A DNA stretch of 64,000 nucleotides from Desulforhopalus sp. (GTDB taxonomy: Bacteria > Desulfobacterota > Desulfobulbia > Desulfobulbales > Desulfocapsaceae), in the NCBI GenBank assembly GCA_030247675.1, contig JAOTRX010000007.1:244537-308536 (forward strand). Reading direction: 5' to 3'. Positions 1 through 9,476 of this stretch are shown piece after piece. The notes beneath the pieces are model-generated. The model was not told the origin of the DNA. It made no database searches and saw only the letters and a program-made list of their open reading frames with translations. A program made the translations under genes and the position numbers. Numbering within the stretch: position 1 is the first letter of the stretch; every line of letters begins with the position of its first letter.

Positions 1-42
1 GGGATATACATTGTCATTGTCTTTTCTCTCTTTGTAGATATT

Positions 43-1113
43 TCAATTCAGGCTCATCGCTTTTTCCGGGCAGATCTCCTGGCAGCAGAAACAAGCAATG
101 CATGTGTCGGCATCGACAATGGGAATGGGCGTCGAATCCATAGCCAGCGCCGAAACCGGACAGTGTTCCACGCAGGCGCCACAGGCGGTGCACAGCTGCG
201 GGTCAGCCTTCGGTTTGACATAGGCCTTGGTGTTTAAGAAATTCTGGACCGTGCTGTTGCCGGCAATGGCCTCGCCGCCCAACGGCGGCAGCTTGAAATC
301 AGGGAGAACGGTCATTTTCCCATCTATATCAATCATCTGAGCATCAAAGTCGCCAAGTCCAAGGGCCTTGGCCTTTTGCAGGAAGCGCAGACGGCCAGGG
401 TCCACACCCATCATCCTGGCAACCACCGCATCAAGGGCAACCGCATTATCCGCCGCGAGAATCAGGCCGATCTCCCGCAGCTCAGGAGAAGCCGGGCCGT
501 TTCCTTCCATACCCACGACGGCATCCATGATAAAAAGGTCGGGAACCCGCAACCGGAAGACATCAACGATTACCTCATGAAAGCGCTCCGGTGACCCGGC
601 AATCTGGTGTAATCGCGCTTTCTGGGCTCCGGGCAGGATGCCGTAGCTGTTTTTTATGGCCCCGGTCATGACCGTCAGGCCATGGGTTTTAAACTTGGGT
701 AGGCTGATGAAAATATCCGCGTCCATGATGGCTTGCGATACCCCGACCTCAGCCATGTAATCAGGGTTAAAGCGGAGGTTTTGCATCGAATCGCCGAGAT
801 TGCGGTAATAGCCCTTTGCCGCCGCCATCAGGCCGGTTTTTGCAAAGCTGTTCTCATTGTCACCGTAGTTAAACAAGCCGGGATTGTCGCCAACGATAAT
901 CGCAAGCGGCGACATGCTCTCAACTTTTTCAATAACCGCCCGCAGCAGGGCAGGGTTGGTGACGATGTGCTCCGCCGCTTCAGATGCTCTAAGCACATTG
1001 GGTTTGATGATGACCTTTTTCCCGGCGATGTCCTGAGGGAATAATTCAAAAGCCCGATTCACAGCTTCTTGGCAGTTCTCGTAGGTTGCCGGATGGATCA
1101 TGACGCGGTGCAT
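43..1113 (-). CDS. DUF362 domain protein with C-terminal 2x[4Fe-4S] ferredoxin domain
   Basis: A 356-residue protein. Residues about 1-285 match the DUF362 family (early KPNVL stretch, VGDNPG, then LPKFKTHGLTVMTGAIKNSYG). The last 55 residues carry two ferredoxin clusters, CTACGACVEHCP and CIACFCCQEICP, each C-x2-C-x2-C-x3-CP, so two [4Fe-4S] clusters are expected. No signal peptide is seen, so it is probably cytoplasmic. The start is preceded by AAGGAGA four bases upstream. DUF362-ferredoxin proteins are common in anaerobes, but their reaction is not established; an electron-transfer or reductive role is inference. It is divergent from the chemoreceptor gene to its right. Confidence 0.9.
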   Translation of the reverse strand: MHRVMIHPATYENCQEAVNRAFELFPQDIAGKKVIIKPNVLRASEAAEHIVTNPALLRAVIEKVESMSPLAIIVGDNPGLFNYGDNENSFAKTGLMAAAKGYYRNLGDSMQNLRFNPDYMAEVGVSQAIMDADIFISLPKFKTHGLTVMTGAIKNSYGILPGAQKARLHQIAGSPERFHEVIVDVFRLRVPDLFIMDAVVGMEGNGPASPELREIGLILAADNAVALDAVVARMMGVDPGRLRFLQKAKALGLGDFDAQMIDIDGKMTVLPDFKLPPLGGEAIAGNSTVQNFLNTKAYVKPKADPQLCTACGACVEHCPVSALAMDSTPIPIVDADTCIACFCCQEICPEKAMSLN

Positions 1114-1435
1114 ATAATCTCCTTCTCTGCAAAAAGCGTTAGGATTGCTGACTTTGAGTGTCTATGAAGAGCTAAATGATGAGGGAATCTTAATAATACC
1201 ATTTGTTAAAAAACGCAGAATAAAAAATAACCACAGGGGTGGCAATCAAACTTGATATGTGGATGTTTTCGGTGCTTTGGACGCCGCTATGCCGTGCCTG
1301 ACTACAGTATTCCAACTCCCTCTGATCTCATGGAAAATTTGTCGGAGAAATTTGCTATCAAAAATAACAAGCGATATACTTCTTCGAAGTGATCAACAGT
1401 TTAAATAAACCAAAAGTTAACGAAGGAGAAACGGC
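1114..1435. other. Intergenic region between divergent genes
   Basis: 322 bases separating the DUF362 gene (minus) from the chemoreceptor gene (plus). It must hold both promoters. A short palindromic stretch, ACTTCTTCGAAGT, lies near 1378-1390. I see no convincing flagellar-type promoter, riboswitch or small gene here. Confidence 0.5.
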
Positions 1436-3577
1436 ATGTCATGGAAAAATATTTCCATAGGCGGCAAACTGGCAATCGGCTTCGGTCTAATGTTGCTGTT
1501 TCTGTCAATTATCAGCATCTGCAGTTGGTATGGTTTTCAGTCCGTCAATGAGCGGGTTGGCGAGAGTTTGTATCTATCCGGCGTTAAAGAATTAGCTTTA
1601 CAAAAGGAAATCGACCATTTGCAATGGCGTGATACAATCTCTGAGATCTTTACTAACACTCAGAAAAATTCCCTTGATGTTCAGGTCGATGATCATAAAT
1701 GCAAATTGGGGCTCTGGCTGTATAGCGAGGAGCGCAAAGATGCGGAAAAAAGGATGTCTGGACTTGCCGGACTGTTACGACAGCTGGAACAGCCGCATAA
1801 GGAAATGCACGATTCGGCAAGAGCATTGCAAGAAGCGATCGTCAAGGGTGGGGGCAACAGAGAGGTATTTCTTCCCGAGTTCAGCAAAATTTTTCAAGAG
1901 AAAACCCAACCGAATCTCGGCCTTGTTCGCGACCAGTTGCATGCCGTTATTGCCGAGATCGACAAGCAACTCGGTGTCAGTAAGGAAGAATTACAGGCCA
2001 AAATTGTTTTCCAGAAGATGTTTATTCTCTTCGTCTCACTTGGGGCTCTGGTATTAGGGATTGTACTGAGTGTTGTTATCGGTCACGGTATTACCGGTGT
2101 TTTGAAAAAGGCGGTACTCTTTGCTGGAAATATAGCCAAAGGTGATCTGACTGAAAAATTCGAGGTTGAGCGCCGGGATGAATTGGGGGTTCTGGCAGTT
2201 GCTCTCAGCACAATATCACAGAATCTCAGTAAGATGATCGGCACTATGAGTGGCGAGGTGGTTGGGTTGGCCTCTGCCTCGAATGAGTTGACGAGCCTTT
2301 CCCACCGGATGTGCAAGGGCGCGACGATGGTGTCCGAGATGTCTACCAGTGTCGCGGCAGCAACGGAGGAGATGAGTTCCAACATGAATTCGCTGGCGGC
2401 AGCAAGCGAGGAGGCTGCAACCAACGTCAACATTGTCGCCTCGGCTGCTGAAGAAGTATCTTCATCAATTGCCGAAGTAGCCGGGAAAACCAGAGAGGCC
2501 CGGGGCATTACCGCCGATGCAGTGGCACTGGCCAAAAGTTCATCGGGAAAAGTCGATGCCCTTGGCCTTGCAGCCAATGAGATAAGCAAGGTAACCCAGG
2601 CCATCACTGAGATCTCCGATCAGACCAACCTGCTCGCCCTGAATGCCACCATCGAGGCAGCCCGGGCCGGGGAGGCCGGCAAAGGCTTTGCCGTTGTCGC
2701 CCACGAAATCAAGGAACTGGCAAAACAGACCGCCGCGGCTACCAGCGAGATCAGGGCCAGTATCGAATCAATTCAAAGCTCTACGTCGGAAACGGTCACC
2801 GAGATCCGCCAGATTGCCGAGGTCATTAACAAGGTTGATGACATAGTGGCGGATATTGCCACCTCGGTAGAAGAACAGAGCGCCACCACCACTGAGATCT
2901 CAACAAATGTCCAACAGGCGGCAATGGGAATCAACGAGGTCAACGGTAATGTCGCCCAAAGCTCAACGGTGTCCTCCTCGGTTGCGGCAGATATCGCCAA
3001 GGTCAGCCAGACGGCATTCGAACTTGCCGGCAATGGCAGTGATGTGGAAATCAGCGCCCGGGATATCGAAAAGATCGCCGATTATCTGAAAACCCTTTCC
3101 GGTCAGTTCAAAATCAACAGCAAAGATTTGGCGGGCGTCAAGGAACAGGCAACATCAACGGAGGTAGTTCCCGACCTGATGCGCTGGGATAGCAGTCTGC
3201 AGCTGGGGATAGGTCAGATCGACGATCAGCATAAACAGCTGGTCGCGATGATCAACGATCTCCACCGAGCCATGAAGCGGCGCCAGACTCTAGAAATAAT
3301 GGGTGGCATTCTTGAACGATTGGTAAATTATACGGTCTATCATTTTGGAAACGAAGAAAAGCTTTTTCAGAAACATGGCTACCCCGAATATGAACAGCAC
3401 AAAAAGATCCATGAAACCCTGGTCGGTAAGGTCATTGAATTCAAATCGAAAATAGATCGGGGCGACTCGACCATCTCCATGGAACTTATGGATTTCCTCA
3501 AAGATTGGCTGGTCAATCACATCAAAGGGACGGATAAGAAATATGTGCCTTTCTTGCAGGAGAAAGGGGTGAAGTAA
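1436..3577 (+). CDS. Methyl-accepting chemotaxis protein with CZB-like sensor and C-terminal hemerythrin domain
   Basis: A 713-residue membrane chemoreceptor. A first membrane segment (about 10-30) precedes a sensor region holding a CZB-like pattern (W near 64, then [11 protein letters not shown] and later HKEMH), a fold known to bind zinc in some receptors. A second membrane segment (about 190-212) is followed by HAMP and the signalling hairpin, whose tip reads [20 protein letters not shown]. Residues about 580-710 are a bacteriohemerythrin domain: [28 protein letters not shown] and VNHI supply the di-iron ligands, so O2 (or NO) binding is likely. RBS AAGGAGAA precedes the ATG. Oxygen-related taxis is inference from the domains. 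Confidence 0.93.
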   Translation: MSWKNISIGGKLAIGFGLMLLFLSIISICSWYGFQSVNERVGESLYLSGVKELALQKEIDHLQWRDTISEIFTNTQKNSLDVQVDDHKCKLGLWLYSEERKDAEKRMSGLAGLLRQLEQPHKEMHDSARALQEAIVKGGGNREVFLPEFSKIFQEKTQPNLGLVRDQLHAVIAEIDKQLGVSKEELQAKIVFQKMFILFVSLGALVLGIVLSVVIGHGITGVLKKAVLFAGNIAKGDLTEKFEVERRDELGVLAVALSTISQNLSKMIGTMSGEVVGLASASNELTSLSHRMCKGATMVSEMSTSVAAATEEMSSNMNSLAAASEEAATNVNIVASAAEEVSSSIAEVAGKTREARGITADAVALAKSSSGKVDALGLAANEISKVTQAITEISDQTNLLALNATIEAARAGEAGKGFAVVAHEIKELAKQTAAATSEIRASIESIQSSTSETVTEIRQIAEVINKVDDIVADIATSVEEQSATTTEISTNVQQAAMGINEVNGNVAQSSTVSSSVAADIAKVSQTAFELAGNGSDVEISARDIEKIADYLKTLSGQFKINSKDLAGVKEQATSTEVVPDLMRWDSSLQLGIGQIDDQHKQLVAMINDLHRAMKRRQTLEIMGGILERLVNYTVYHFGNEEKLFQKHGYPEYEQHKKIHETLVGKVIEFKSKIDRGDSTISMELMDFLKDWLVNHIKGTDKKYVPFLQEKGVK

Positions 3578-3621
3578 AAGACCTGGTAAGACCCAGAGTC
3601 GGCAAAGATGAAAGGGCCAAA

Positions 3622-3668
3622 GGGGACAGAGCAAAAAAAAATTTTCAAATTTAAATTGCTCTTGCCCC
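3622..3668. repeat. Imperfect inverted repeat between convergent genes
   Basis: GGGGACAGAGCAA (3622-3634) is mirrored by TTGCTCTTGCCCC (3656-3668) around a very A/T-rich centre. It lies between the convergent chemoreceptor and membrane-protein genes, so it may act as a two-way terminator or be a small mobile hairpin (REP or MITE type). No terminal T tract typical of a clean intrinsic terminator follows either arm. Confidence 0.5.
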
Positions 3669-3730
3669 CAAGCCATCTTGCCCTCAAAAATTCTCCAGGC
3701 GAATCACGCGACAGTATTTCTCTCTTTCTC

Positions 3731-4648
3731 TTAGTAAATCTCAGAACATCCATCTATACCGACCAGGAGCGGCGGTTCTTCATCGATTTCACAATAGCTG
3801 TAGGGGTCGTTTACTTCAGTGATTGCATTATCATGTATTGCTGTCTGTTCCACGAACCAAAAGATATTCCAGCCTACGTTGGCCAGATTGCCCCAGACGG
3901 TAAGCAACTGGCCAGGGTTCAGGGTTGCTGCATCCACATGTTCCTCTTCCAGCTCGTCCTCTTTTGCTGCCTTACCGATATGGCCACCGATAATGGCGCC
4001 GAGAACGGCACAAACAATTGCAACGATTATGGCAAGGAGAATGGCAAGCAGGCACAGAATTATTGTCGCACATCCGATGGCGGCGGCGATTGCCACACCT
4101 GCGGCAACTCCGGCTATAGTGCCGAAGCCGAGTCCGATAAACCCACCATTGTGCGCCGAACAAACACGCGGATCGTAGTAATAGCACTGGATGACCTCAG
4201 AGTTTCGCTCGCCGGCATCGCCGGTACACAGAACGCCGTTTTCGGCTCCTTCTTCCAAACGGTCCCAGAAGTACGAAGTCACTAGGAGAAAAACGCAGCT
4301 ATGCCAGGCAAGAAAAGGGAAGATGCCATCGCCTCTCTCGGAAAAACTCCGATGAATGTTAATTATCACTCCCGCGGCACAACTCGATGTTCCCGGCATT
4401 GGGCTGCATTTCACTCGAGCTTCGTCGTTAAGCAGGATGGCAATGTAAATAAATACCGTCAGGCCAGCCGCTACCAGGCTTAAAAATGCTCCGACGAAAC
4501 CAATGCCGGCGATACCGCTCAAAATTATACCGACTGCAAGGCCAACCAATACAGCTTCGACAAATGCGACTGATACTGCTCCATATGTACTAAGACCGCC
4601 TTCTTCTATTGCGCCACTGCATCTCGGAACTCTATCTATACAGACCAT
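3731..4648 (-). CDS. Hypothetical multi-pass membrane protein
   Basis: 305 residues that I do not recognise. It has two very hydrophobic, Gly/Ala/Ile-rich blocks: residues about 25-75, and about 168-225 (long runs such as AGVAAGVAIAAAIG and CLLAILLAIIVAIVCAVLGAIIGG). A Cys-containing loop lies between them and a polar acidic C-terminus with several Cys follows. RBS GGGGGTG sits before the ATG. It follows the 139-residue membrane gene by only 4 bases, so the two are probably one operon with the upstream 266-residue gene. The glycine-zipper-like segments could form a pore or membrane anchor, but no function can be given. Confidence 0.72.
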   Translation of the reverse strand: MVCIDRVPRCSGAIEEGGLSTYGAVSVAFVEAVLVGLAVGIILSGIAGIGFVGAFLSLVAAGLTVFIYIAILLNDEARVKCSPMPGTSSCAAGVIINIHRSFSERGDGIFPFLAWHSCVFLLVTSYFWDRLEEGAENGVLCTGDAGERNSEVIQCYYYDPRVCSAHNGGFIGLGFGTIAGVAAGVAIAAAIGCATIILCLLAILLAIIVAIVCAVLGAIIGGHIGKAAKEDELEEEHVDAATLNPGQLLTVWGNLANVGWNIFWFVEQTAIHDNAITEVNDPYSYCEIDEEPPLLVGIDGCSEIY

Positions 4649-4652
4649 ATTT

Positions 4653-5072
4653 TCACCCCCTTACTCTTTCGAGTATCGTACAAAGCACGTATCCGAAGAA
4701 CAACCCGACCAAGACGCCAATAATGATGCCAAGATGGTATGCACCTGACAGATGGGCGATGAGTACGGTGAAAAGGCAGATGACCAGGGAGCGCATCAGC
4801 ATTCCCAGGACAACTGATTGAAATTGCAACCGTAGAAAAATCGTGGCGATACCGACCATCATCATCCAGCAGAACAGGGCAAGGATCACAAAGATCCAGA
4901 AGACCTCGGGTGGTGTCGGTGTCAAATGAGGTGACCTGACAGACAGGAGGGTAAGGAGGCCTCCAGCCATTATGCCGATCATCAAGCCGACATTGCCACA
5001 CGGCCCGAGCTTGTCGAACCAAGCAACCAACCGTGCGTTTAACCCCCGACGTTTAAAGGCAAGCTGTCTCAT
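4653..5072 (-). CDS. Hypothetical small membrane protein
   Basis: 139 residues with about four predicted membrane segments (near 27-45, 57-80, 86-108 and 112-135) and a positively charged N-terminus (MRQLAFKRRGLNARL). Its ATG overlaps the stop of the upstream gene (ATGA), indicating translational coupling. No family recognised. The middle gene of a three-gene minus-strand operon (5869 to 3731). Confidence 0.75.
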   Translation of the reverse strand: MRQLAFKRRGLNARLVAWFDKLGPCGNVGLMIGIMAGGLLTLLSVRSPHLTPTPPEVFWIFVILALFCWMMMVGIATIFLRLQFQSVVLGMLMRSLVICLFTVLIAHLSGAYHLGIIIGVLVGLFFGYVLCTILERVRG

Positions 5073-5869
5073 GAGTCAATCCTCGCAATTATGGTTGCAC
5101 CCCCCAGGAGGCTGCCACCGTTGTAGGTAGCGATCACCGTGACGGGCAGTTTGCCGGGTGTGTCATCTGATTCATGGATTTCGTCAGGGACAGTGACATC
5201 CAACCGGACAATCTTTTCTTCCAGGGGACCAAATACATAGTGGTCCCAGCTGATAGTTGCAGTTAATGGGCCGGGTTTGACCTGCAGGTCTATGCGTCTT
5301 GTGGCGCTGGGGTGTGGATTGCGGATGGGGATGTCCACAGAAAAATGCCGCCCGGCAAGGCTGGTCTGGCGGCCATCAATACACTGAAAGCCCGTGTTGT
5401 TGATGGGTTCGGTGTCGTAGGGGTGTTCGGTCTTTACCATAACGCTGAGCCGTTGCGGGGAATCAGCGCTTCGCAGGGTTTCATCCAATGGAAAGAGGAG
5501 ATCAACCGCATTGCCGGCCCAAACGGTTGTCTTTTGAGAAGCATAAAGACGAACCGGCATTCCAATTCCAAATGTTCCAATGTAGAGGTTGATCAATGCG
5601 TTGCCGGCGTTGGCTTTCGCTGAACGATTGGTAATCCGCACCCCGATTGACTCCATCAGCCTAAATGGTCCCCAGTCATTGGTGGTGATGTCCGGGCTGT
5701 TCCATGTCGGCTCGCGGCCAAGGGCTACCTCTTCGGTTTGACTGTATACAGCAAGATCCGGACGATACACAGGGGTGTTGGTAATCCTCAGGCAACAATC
5801 TCCAGGATGCCTTCTGGGGCGGCCTGAACAATTGCAAAAAACGTCGTACCACTTTTGCGTTTGTTTCAT
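5069..5869 (-). CDS. Hypothetical protein, probable beta-sandwich domains
   Basis: 266 residues, with no signal peptide or membrane segment. It has a Cys-containing N-terminus (CNCSGRPRRHPGDCC) and then many alternating hydrophobic stretches suggestive of Ig-like beta sandwiches (for example GPFRLMESIGVRITNRSA and FSVDIPIRNPHPSATRRIDL). RBS GGAGG lies before the ATG. First gene of the operon with the two membrane proteins. Function unknown; the beta-sandwich reading is inference from sequence texture. Confidence 0.75.
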   Translation of the reverse strand: MKQTQKWYDVFCNCSGRPRRHPGDCCLRITNTPVYRPDLAVYSQTEEVALGREPTWNSPDITTNDWGPFRLMESIGVRITNRSAKANAGNALINLYIGTFGIGMPVRLYASQKTTVWAGNAVDLLFPLDETLRSADSPQRLSVMVKTEHPYDTEPINNTGFQCIDGRQTSLAGRHFSVDIPIRNPHPSATRRIDLQVKPGPLTATISWDHYVFGPLEEKIVRLDVTVPDEIHESDDTPGKLPVTVIATYNGGSLLGGATIIARIDS

Positions 5870-6066
5870 CAGAAACCTCCTCCGTTCTTAAAATTTTGTT
5901 ATTTTGCACCTCATTCTCGATATGAAACGGCTAAGCATCCCTGCCACGGCGTGGTCTGAGGTCTGCGTCCCAAAATAGTTGAATTCTTGTGGTGGAACGC
6001 AAAGGAAGACCTGTCACTACCGGTGAGCATCGCCTAAAGCTTCTGGTTCCGGGTAGTTATGGAATG

Positions 6067-6795
6067 CTATTTGACAATATAAGCCAAGTCTGGATACAGA
6101 TCGGGGTTCACTGAGCTGCCTTCCAAGAGAATACCTTTAGCTAATAAATCCCCTCTGTGCTCACTTGCATCCTTGAAGATATCGGGATAGTTACATTGGA
6201 AAACATTCCTTTCTTCAACGACTTCATTGTCTTTTCTCCAAAGCTTTCTAGCTGTTTCGAGAATTTCTCCTTTTTGATAGACAATGATTCGTTCGGCTGG
6301 TTCGTGCATATCGCCAATACCGTCAAATATGCGCGGCGAGGGATCAAAGGTATAGGCCTTTATTCCATGGTGAACAGAGACACTTAAGGCCAAGCCACCT
6401 CCCAGGGAATGGCCGGTGGCAATAACATTTTTATGATTGTTTTCTAGTAAATATCTTCCCACAGCTTTTCTAGCCTGGCGGTATTGGAAATTAAACGGCG
6501 GGACTGAAAAATTTGCCCAGAGGTAATCGTTTTTATCGTCGGTGCCCCGAAAGGCAAAGACCACTTTATTGGTTCCGGTCTTCTCGTAGATATTGTATGC
6601 CAGGCCTGAGAAGCTATGGGTTTTGGTTGGCTGATCAGTTGGTTCTCCATCCAAATCAACATGTTCCCAGCCGAGTTTCTTCAAATCAAAGCGTAGCCGG
6701 CCGGGCTTTTTTGCATATGCATTGGCGGACATCATTGCATAAATGGCAAGTTCGCCGGCAATTTTTGGTGTCATTGTTTGTATATCGTTGCCCAT
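6067..6795 (-). CDS. Class 3-type lipase / alpha-beta hydrolase
   Basis: 242 residues with the nucleophile elbow GHSLGGGLA (Ser near 128), preceded by VVFAFRGTDD, typical of the oxyanion-hole region of class 3 lipases, and followed by YTFDPSPRIFDG, which probably carries the acidic residue. No signal peptide is visible, so it is cytoplasmic or exported by a dedicated system. RBS GGGAGGAG precedes the ATG. The neighbouring lipoproteins and a DUF2235 hydrolase suggest a lipid-directed accessory locus. A phospholipase or effector role is inference; the substrate is unknown. Confidence 0.82.
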   Translation of the reverse strand: MGNDIQTMTPKIAGELAIYAMMSANAYAKKPGRLRFDLKKLGWEHVDLDGEPTDQPTKTHSFSGLAYNIYEKTGTNKVVFAFRGTDDKNDYLWANFSVPPFNFQYRQARKAVGRYLLENNHKNVIATGHSLGGGLALSVSVHHGIKAYTFDPSPRIFDGIGDMHEPAERIIVYQKGEILETARKLWRKDNEVVEERNVFQCNYPDIFKDASEHRGDLLAKGILLEGSSVNPDLYPDLAYIVK

Positions 6796-6901
6796 TGATA
6801 GCTCCTCCCTGTTTATGATTATGTGCCAAAGTGAAAATCACCGGTTTTCTTGGTGCAGACTATTGCCGGATATGACCAGACTGTCTTGTTATTCCAGGTT
6901 G

Positions 6902-7891
6902 TTAGCTCGATATCAGTTTCAGCCTGGCTGTTCCAATGGTATTGTATTGATCGGGATCGTTTTTTGATTTTTCAAGTAAACGCAGAATCATCACATCGCC
7001 CGCATGGGCCGCTCGCCAACTCTTGCTCGCTTGCTTGGCGACATGTGAACGGCCGGCATGTTTAAGTGGAAGAAGATCGAAGCATCTTATGGCATCGATT
7101 ACATAGCCAATCTTAGTCCAAAATGTCCCCCTGCATACATTATCCAAATCTTTGACCGCAGCAGAATTATCTCCCGCCACTGCGAGATTGAGCAGCTTTA
7201 CCTTTGATGCAGAAGGATTGCTTGATTTCTTAAGTTGTTTCGAAACATTGTCTATAATTTGTGTGAGTAATTTGCCGCGAAGTCCAAAATTATGACGTTC
7301 CTTCTCCGAACTTAGATTTCCGATATTATCCTCTACGTAATCAAGGTCACGAATACTGGTTGAATGAATAACTTCCTCACATTGACAATTTTTTCGTAAA
7401 ACACTCAGTGTTAGCATAAGAGCATTATTGCCCAAGTCCTTTATTTTCCCTAATGTTATGGAAACTCCTCGGCTGGTTACGACATTATTCCCAACACTCG
7501 ATGCACTCCAGTTCTTCTCACATGGATCACTAAGAACCTGCAAGTCTTTGCCTTCGATCATTCCATAAATTATTACCACAATATCATCTAGTTGTTTCCC
7601 TTCATAGTTAATCAGAGGTTCCGGGAACATAATGGCCCACTCGGCTTCGCCGTCATACCCATCCTCTTGGCTGGGCACTGTAAGCTCAGCCTTGGCGACA
7701 TGTTCATCGATTAGCCCTTCATAATCTTTAAAAAGATGTTCGGTGTCTTCGAAAGTAACTTGAGATCCATCGCACATCCACGCAGGAAGAGTGTTTGCTC
7801 CGGGTGACCGAACGACAGGATTCGTTGAAGCGCAACCAGCTACAAAAATCACCGCAAAGATGCCAGCCAATATTCTGTAAATAGCCTTCAT
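6902..7891 (-). CDS. Hypothetical lipoprotein
   Basis: 329 residues starting with a clear lipoprotein signal: a basic start, a hydrophobic core and the lipobox VAGC near residue 20. The mature part has no domain I recognise; it contains a CQCEEVIHS segment and ends with a helical region rich in Lys, Arg and Ala. RBS GGGAGG precedes the ATG. It lies upstream of the lipase gene on the same strand (106-base gap). By analogy with lipase-immunity pairs it could be a periplasmic partner, but that is only a hypothesis. Confidence 0.8.
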   Translation of the reverse strand: MKAIYRILAGIFAVIFVAGCASTNPVVRSPGANTLPAWMCDGSQVTFEDTEHLFKDYEGLIDEHVAKAELTVPSQEDGYDGEAEWAIMFPEPLINYEGKQLDDIVVIIYGMIEGKDLQVLSDPCEKNWSASSVGNNVVTSRGVSITLGKIKDLGNNALMLTLSVLRKNCQCEEVIHSTSIRDLDYVEDNIGNLSSEKERHNFGLRGKLLTQIIDNVSKQLKKSSNPSASKVKLLNLAVAGDNSAAVKDLDNVCRGTFWTKIGYVIDAIRCFDLLPLKHAGRSHVAKQASKSWRAAHAGDVMILRLLEKSKNDPDQYNTIGTARLKLISS

Positions 7892-8827
7892 TTATTCCCT
7901 CCCGTAATTTAGATATGATTCCGGTTGATTGATATCACCGCGAAAATCAACTGGCCGGTATTGCGTTACTTCTTAATACTCACGTTGCCTCCTCCAACGA
8001 ACGAGCTACGGCCTAGGCTTAAGAAAGAGATGTTGAGAAAGATGGATGATAAAAGACGAGAACCTTTTAAAGAGACAGAAAAATCAACCCTCTCGTTAAA
8101 GGCGTATGACCACTTGAAAAAACGTATAAAGATGGATTCGAGCGAGTGCGGTCCACGCACATCGCCTGAGATGCGGGCAGCAGAGGTGAGGCTATTGACA
8201 GCGTTGAAGGTGTGAGTGCCCATTCCATTCCCCCCCCCGAGATAGGATGAACAATGTCTGCGTACCATGAAGCTCACAATCTGTCAATTGGTATAAATGC
8301 TTATATTTCCGTTATTAATATGTGTTTTATGAGCTTCTGATGCTGGTGGAAGTTCTTGAAAATTATATGTGTTTTGCGCATCTCGCCTGTGCAATGACTC
8401 CTGTTTGATAGAGCTAATCGAACTGTGTTACAAAAATCATTAAACAACGTATTTCCAAAATATTTCTTCAAAAACCTGAGCATTCATGATGTAGAGACGC
8501 ATGTTAGAATTTTGTTTGGGAACTATTCCCCGTCGCTCCTGTAGGATAGGCGCCATACAGGTGGGTGAATGTCCAAACTCTGAGTTTGCGGAAGCAGAGG
8601 TAACGCCGGTTAAACCATTAAGAGCTGATTTTTGCAGGAAACCTTCGAGTCCGGCGAACTTTTTGTCATAACTCCTCGAAAGATCTTTTCATCAATTTCA
8701 TCTTCGTGACCAACCACTCTGGCACAGTTTCGGGCTGGCTATAATCACTCTCCGTCTCGAACGGATGTCAGGCTTGATCCAGATATTCTTTAATGCGTAA
8801 ATCATTTATGATCTGCAAAATGTGCTT
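7892..8827. other. Long non-coding stretch containing repeat copy A
   Basis: 936 bases without a convincing gene. The left-central part (8045-8500) is one copy of a sequence repeated at 11108-11560. From about 8540 to 8590 there is loose resemblance to the 3' end of the CYTH-like gene at 11603. From 8600 to 8820 the minus strand reads as degenerate coding sequence interrupted by stops. This looks like decayed, rearranged DNA. Confidence 0.5.
8045..8500. repeat. Diverged direct repeat, copy A
   Basis: Matches 11108-11560 in the same orientation at an offset of 3061-3062 bases. The best-conserved part is CCCATTCCATTCCCCC followed by GAGATAGGATGAACAATGTC, shared almost exactly at 8219 and 11280. 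Both copies also share a short plus-strand reading frame that ends at the same point (SSEC-P-TS-EM--AEV-LLTALKV then stop). Each copy lies upstream of a minus-strand lipoprotein gene. It could be a remnant of a duplicated gene or of a mobile element. Confidence 0.75.
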
Positions 8828-9415
8828 TTACCTGGTTCTCATAATTGTGATATCGAGACAGCCGGAATTATTCCCATACATCATTTGAACATCATTCGCG
8901 TAACAGTATAATGTGCCGGTCTTATTGTAAAATAATTGGGATTGACTGCATTTATTTGCTTTATCTACATCTAGGGAGGCATTATTAGAAACTCTAGGTG
9001 GATTGTCGAAACATGTCGGATCTTCGAATACCTGGAAATCTTCTTGGAAATCAATAGTACAGATCAGTGCAAACCAAGGGGAATTAATCTTCCGACGAAA
9101 TGGAATGAAAGGTAATAGATTGACCTTAGTATAACCAGCGGCACTACTGATTATGCTAGCATCCCACCAATATGCAGCTTTTTCTACTGAAAATTGGAAT
9201 TCTTGCTCACAATACAAGCTGCTTTCATTTTCTTTTCCACATCCAATTATTACTCCCGAATAGTTCCATATTCTATCTGAACAAACACTAAAAGTTTCAG
9301 GCTCCCCAGTATTTAATCGTTTTCCAAGTCTATTTACAATGGAGGGTCTGAGAGAGCACGAAGACAATGTGACTATAATTGCCAATAAACAATAACATAT
9401 CAGTAGTCTATACAT
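8828..9415 (-). CDS. Hypothetical small lipoprotein
   Basis: 195 residues with a signal sequence and lipobox (LSSC near residue 20). The mature region is Cys-containing (several spaced Cys, suggesting disulfides) and not recognised. The ribosome-binding site is poor. It is AT-rich like its surroundings and follows the DUF2235 gene by 61 bases on the same strand, so co-expression is likely. A partner or immunity role for the adjacent hydrolase is possible but unproven. Confidence 0.7.
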   Translation of the reverse strand: MYRLLICYCLLAIIVTLSSCSLRPSIVNRLGKRLNTGEPETFSVCSDRIWNYSGVIIGCGKENESSLYCEQEFQFSVEKAAYWWDASIISSAAGYTKVNLLPFIPFRRKINSPWFALICTIDFQEDFQVFEDPTCFDNPPRVSNNASLDVDKANKCSQSQLFYNKTGTLYCYANDVQMMYGNNSGCLDITIMRTR

Positions 9416-9476
9416 ATCAAGTCCAATAATTCTAAGAGTAATGGTAATAAACGTGTAGTCGTAAGACTTTGGGAAG

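Noticed and set aside
7925..8277. Small genes on either strand within repeat copy A
   Set aside because: The frames are not kept open in copy B, and no RBS or family was seen; treated as repeat sequence.
8600..8827. Degenerate minus-strand coding sequence
   Set aside because: Stops interrupt it and no family is recognisable; noted only as possible gene decay.
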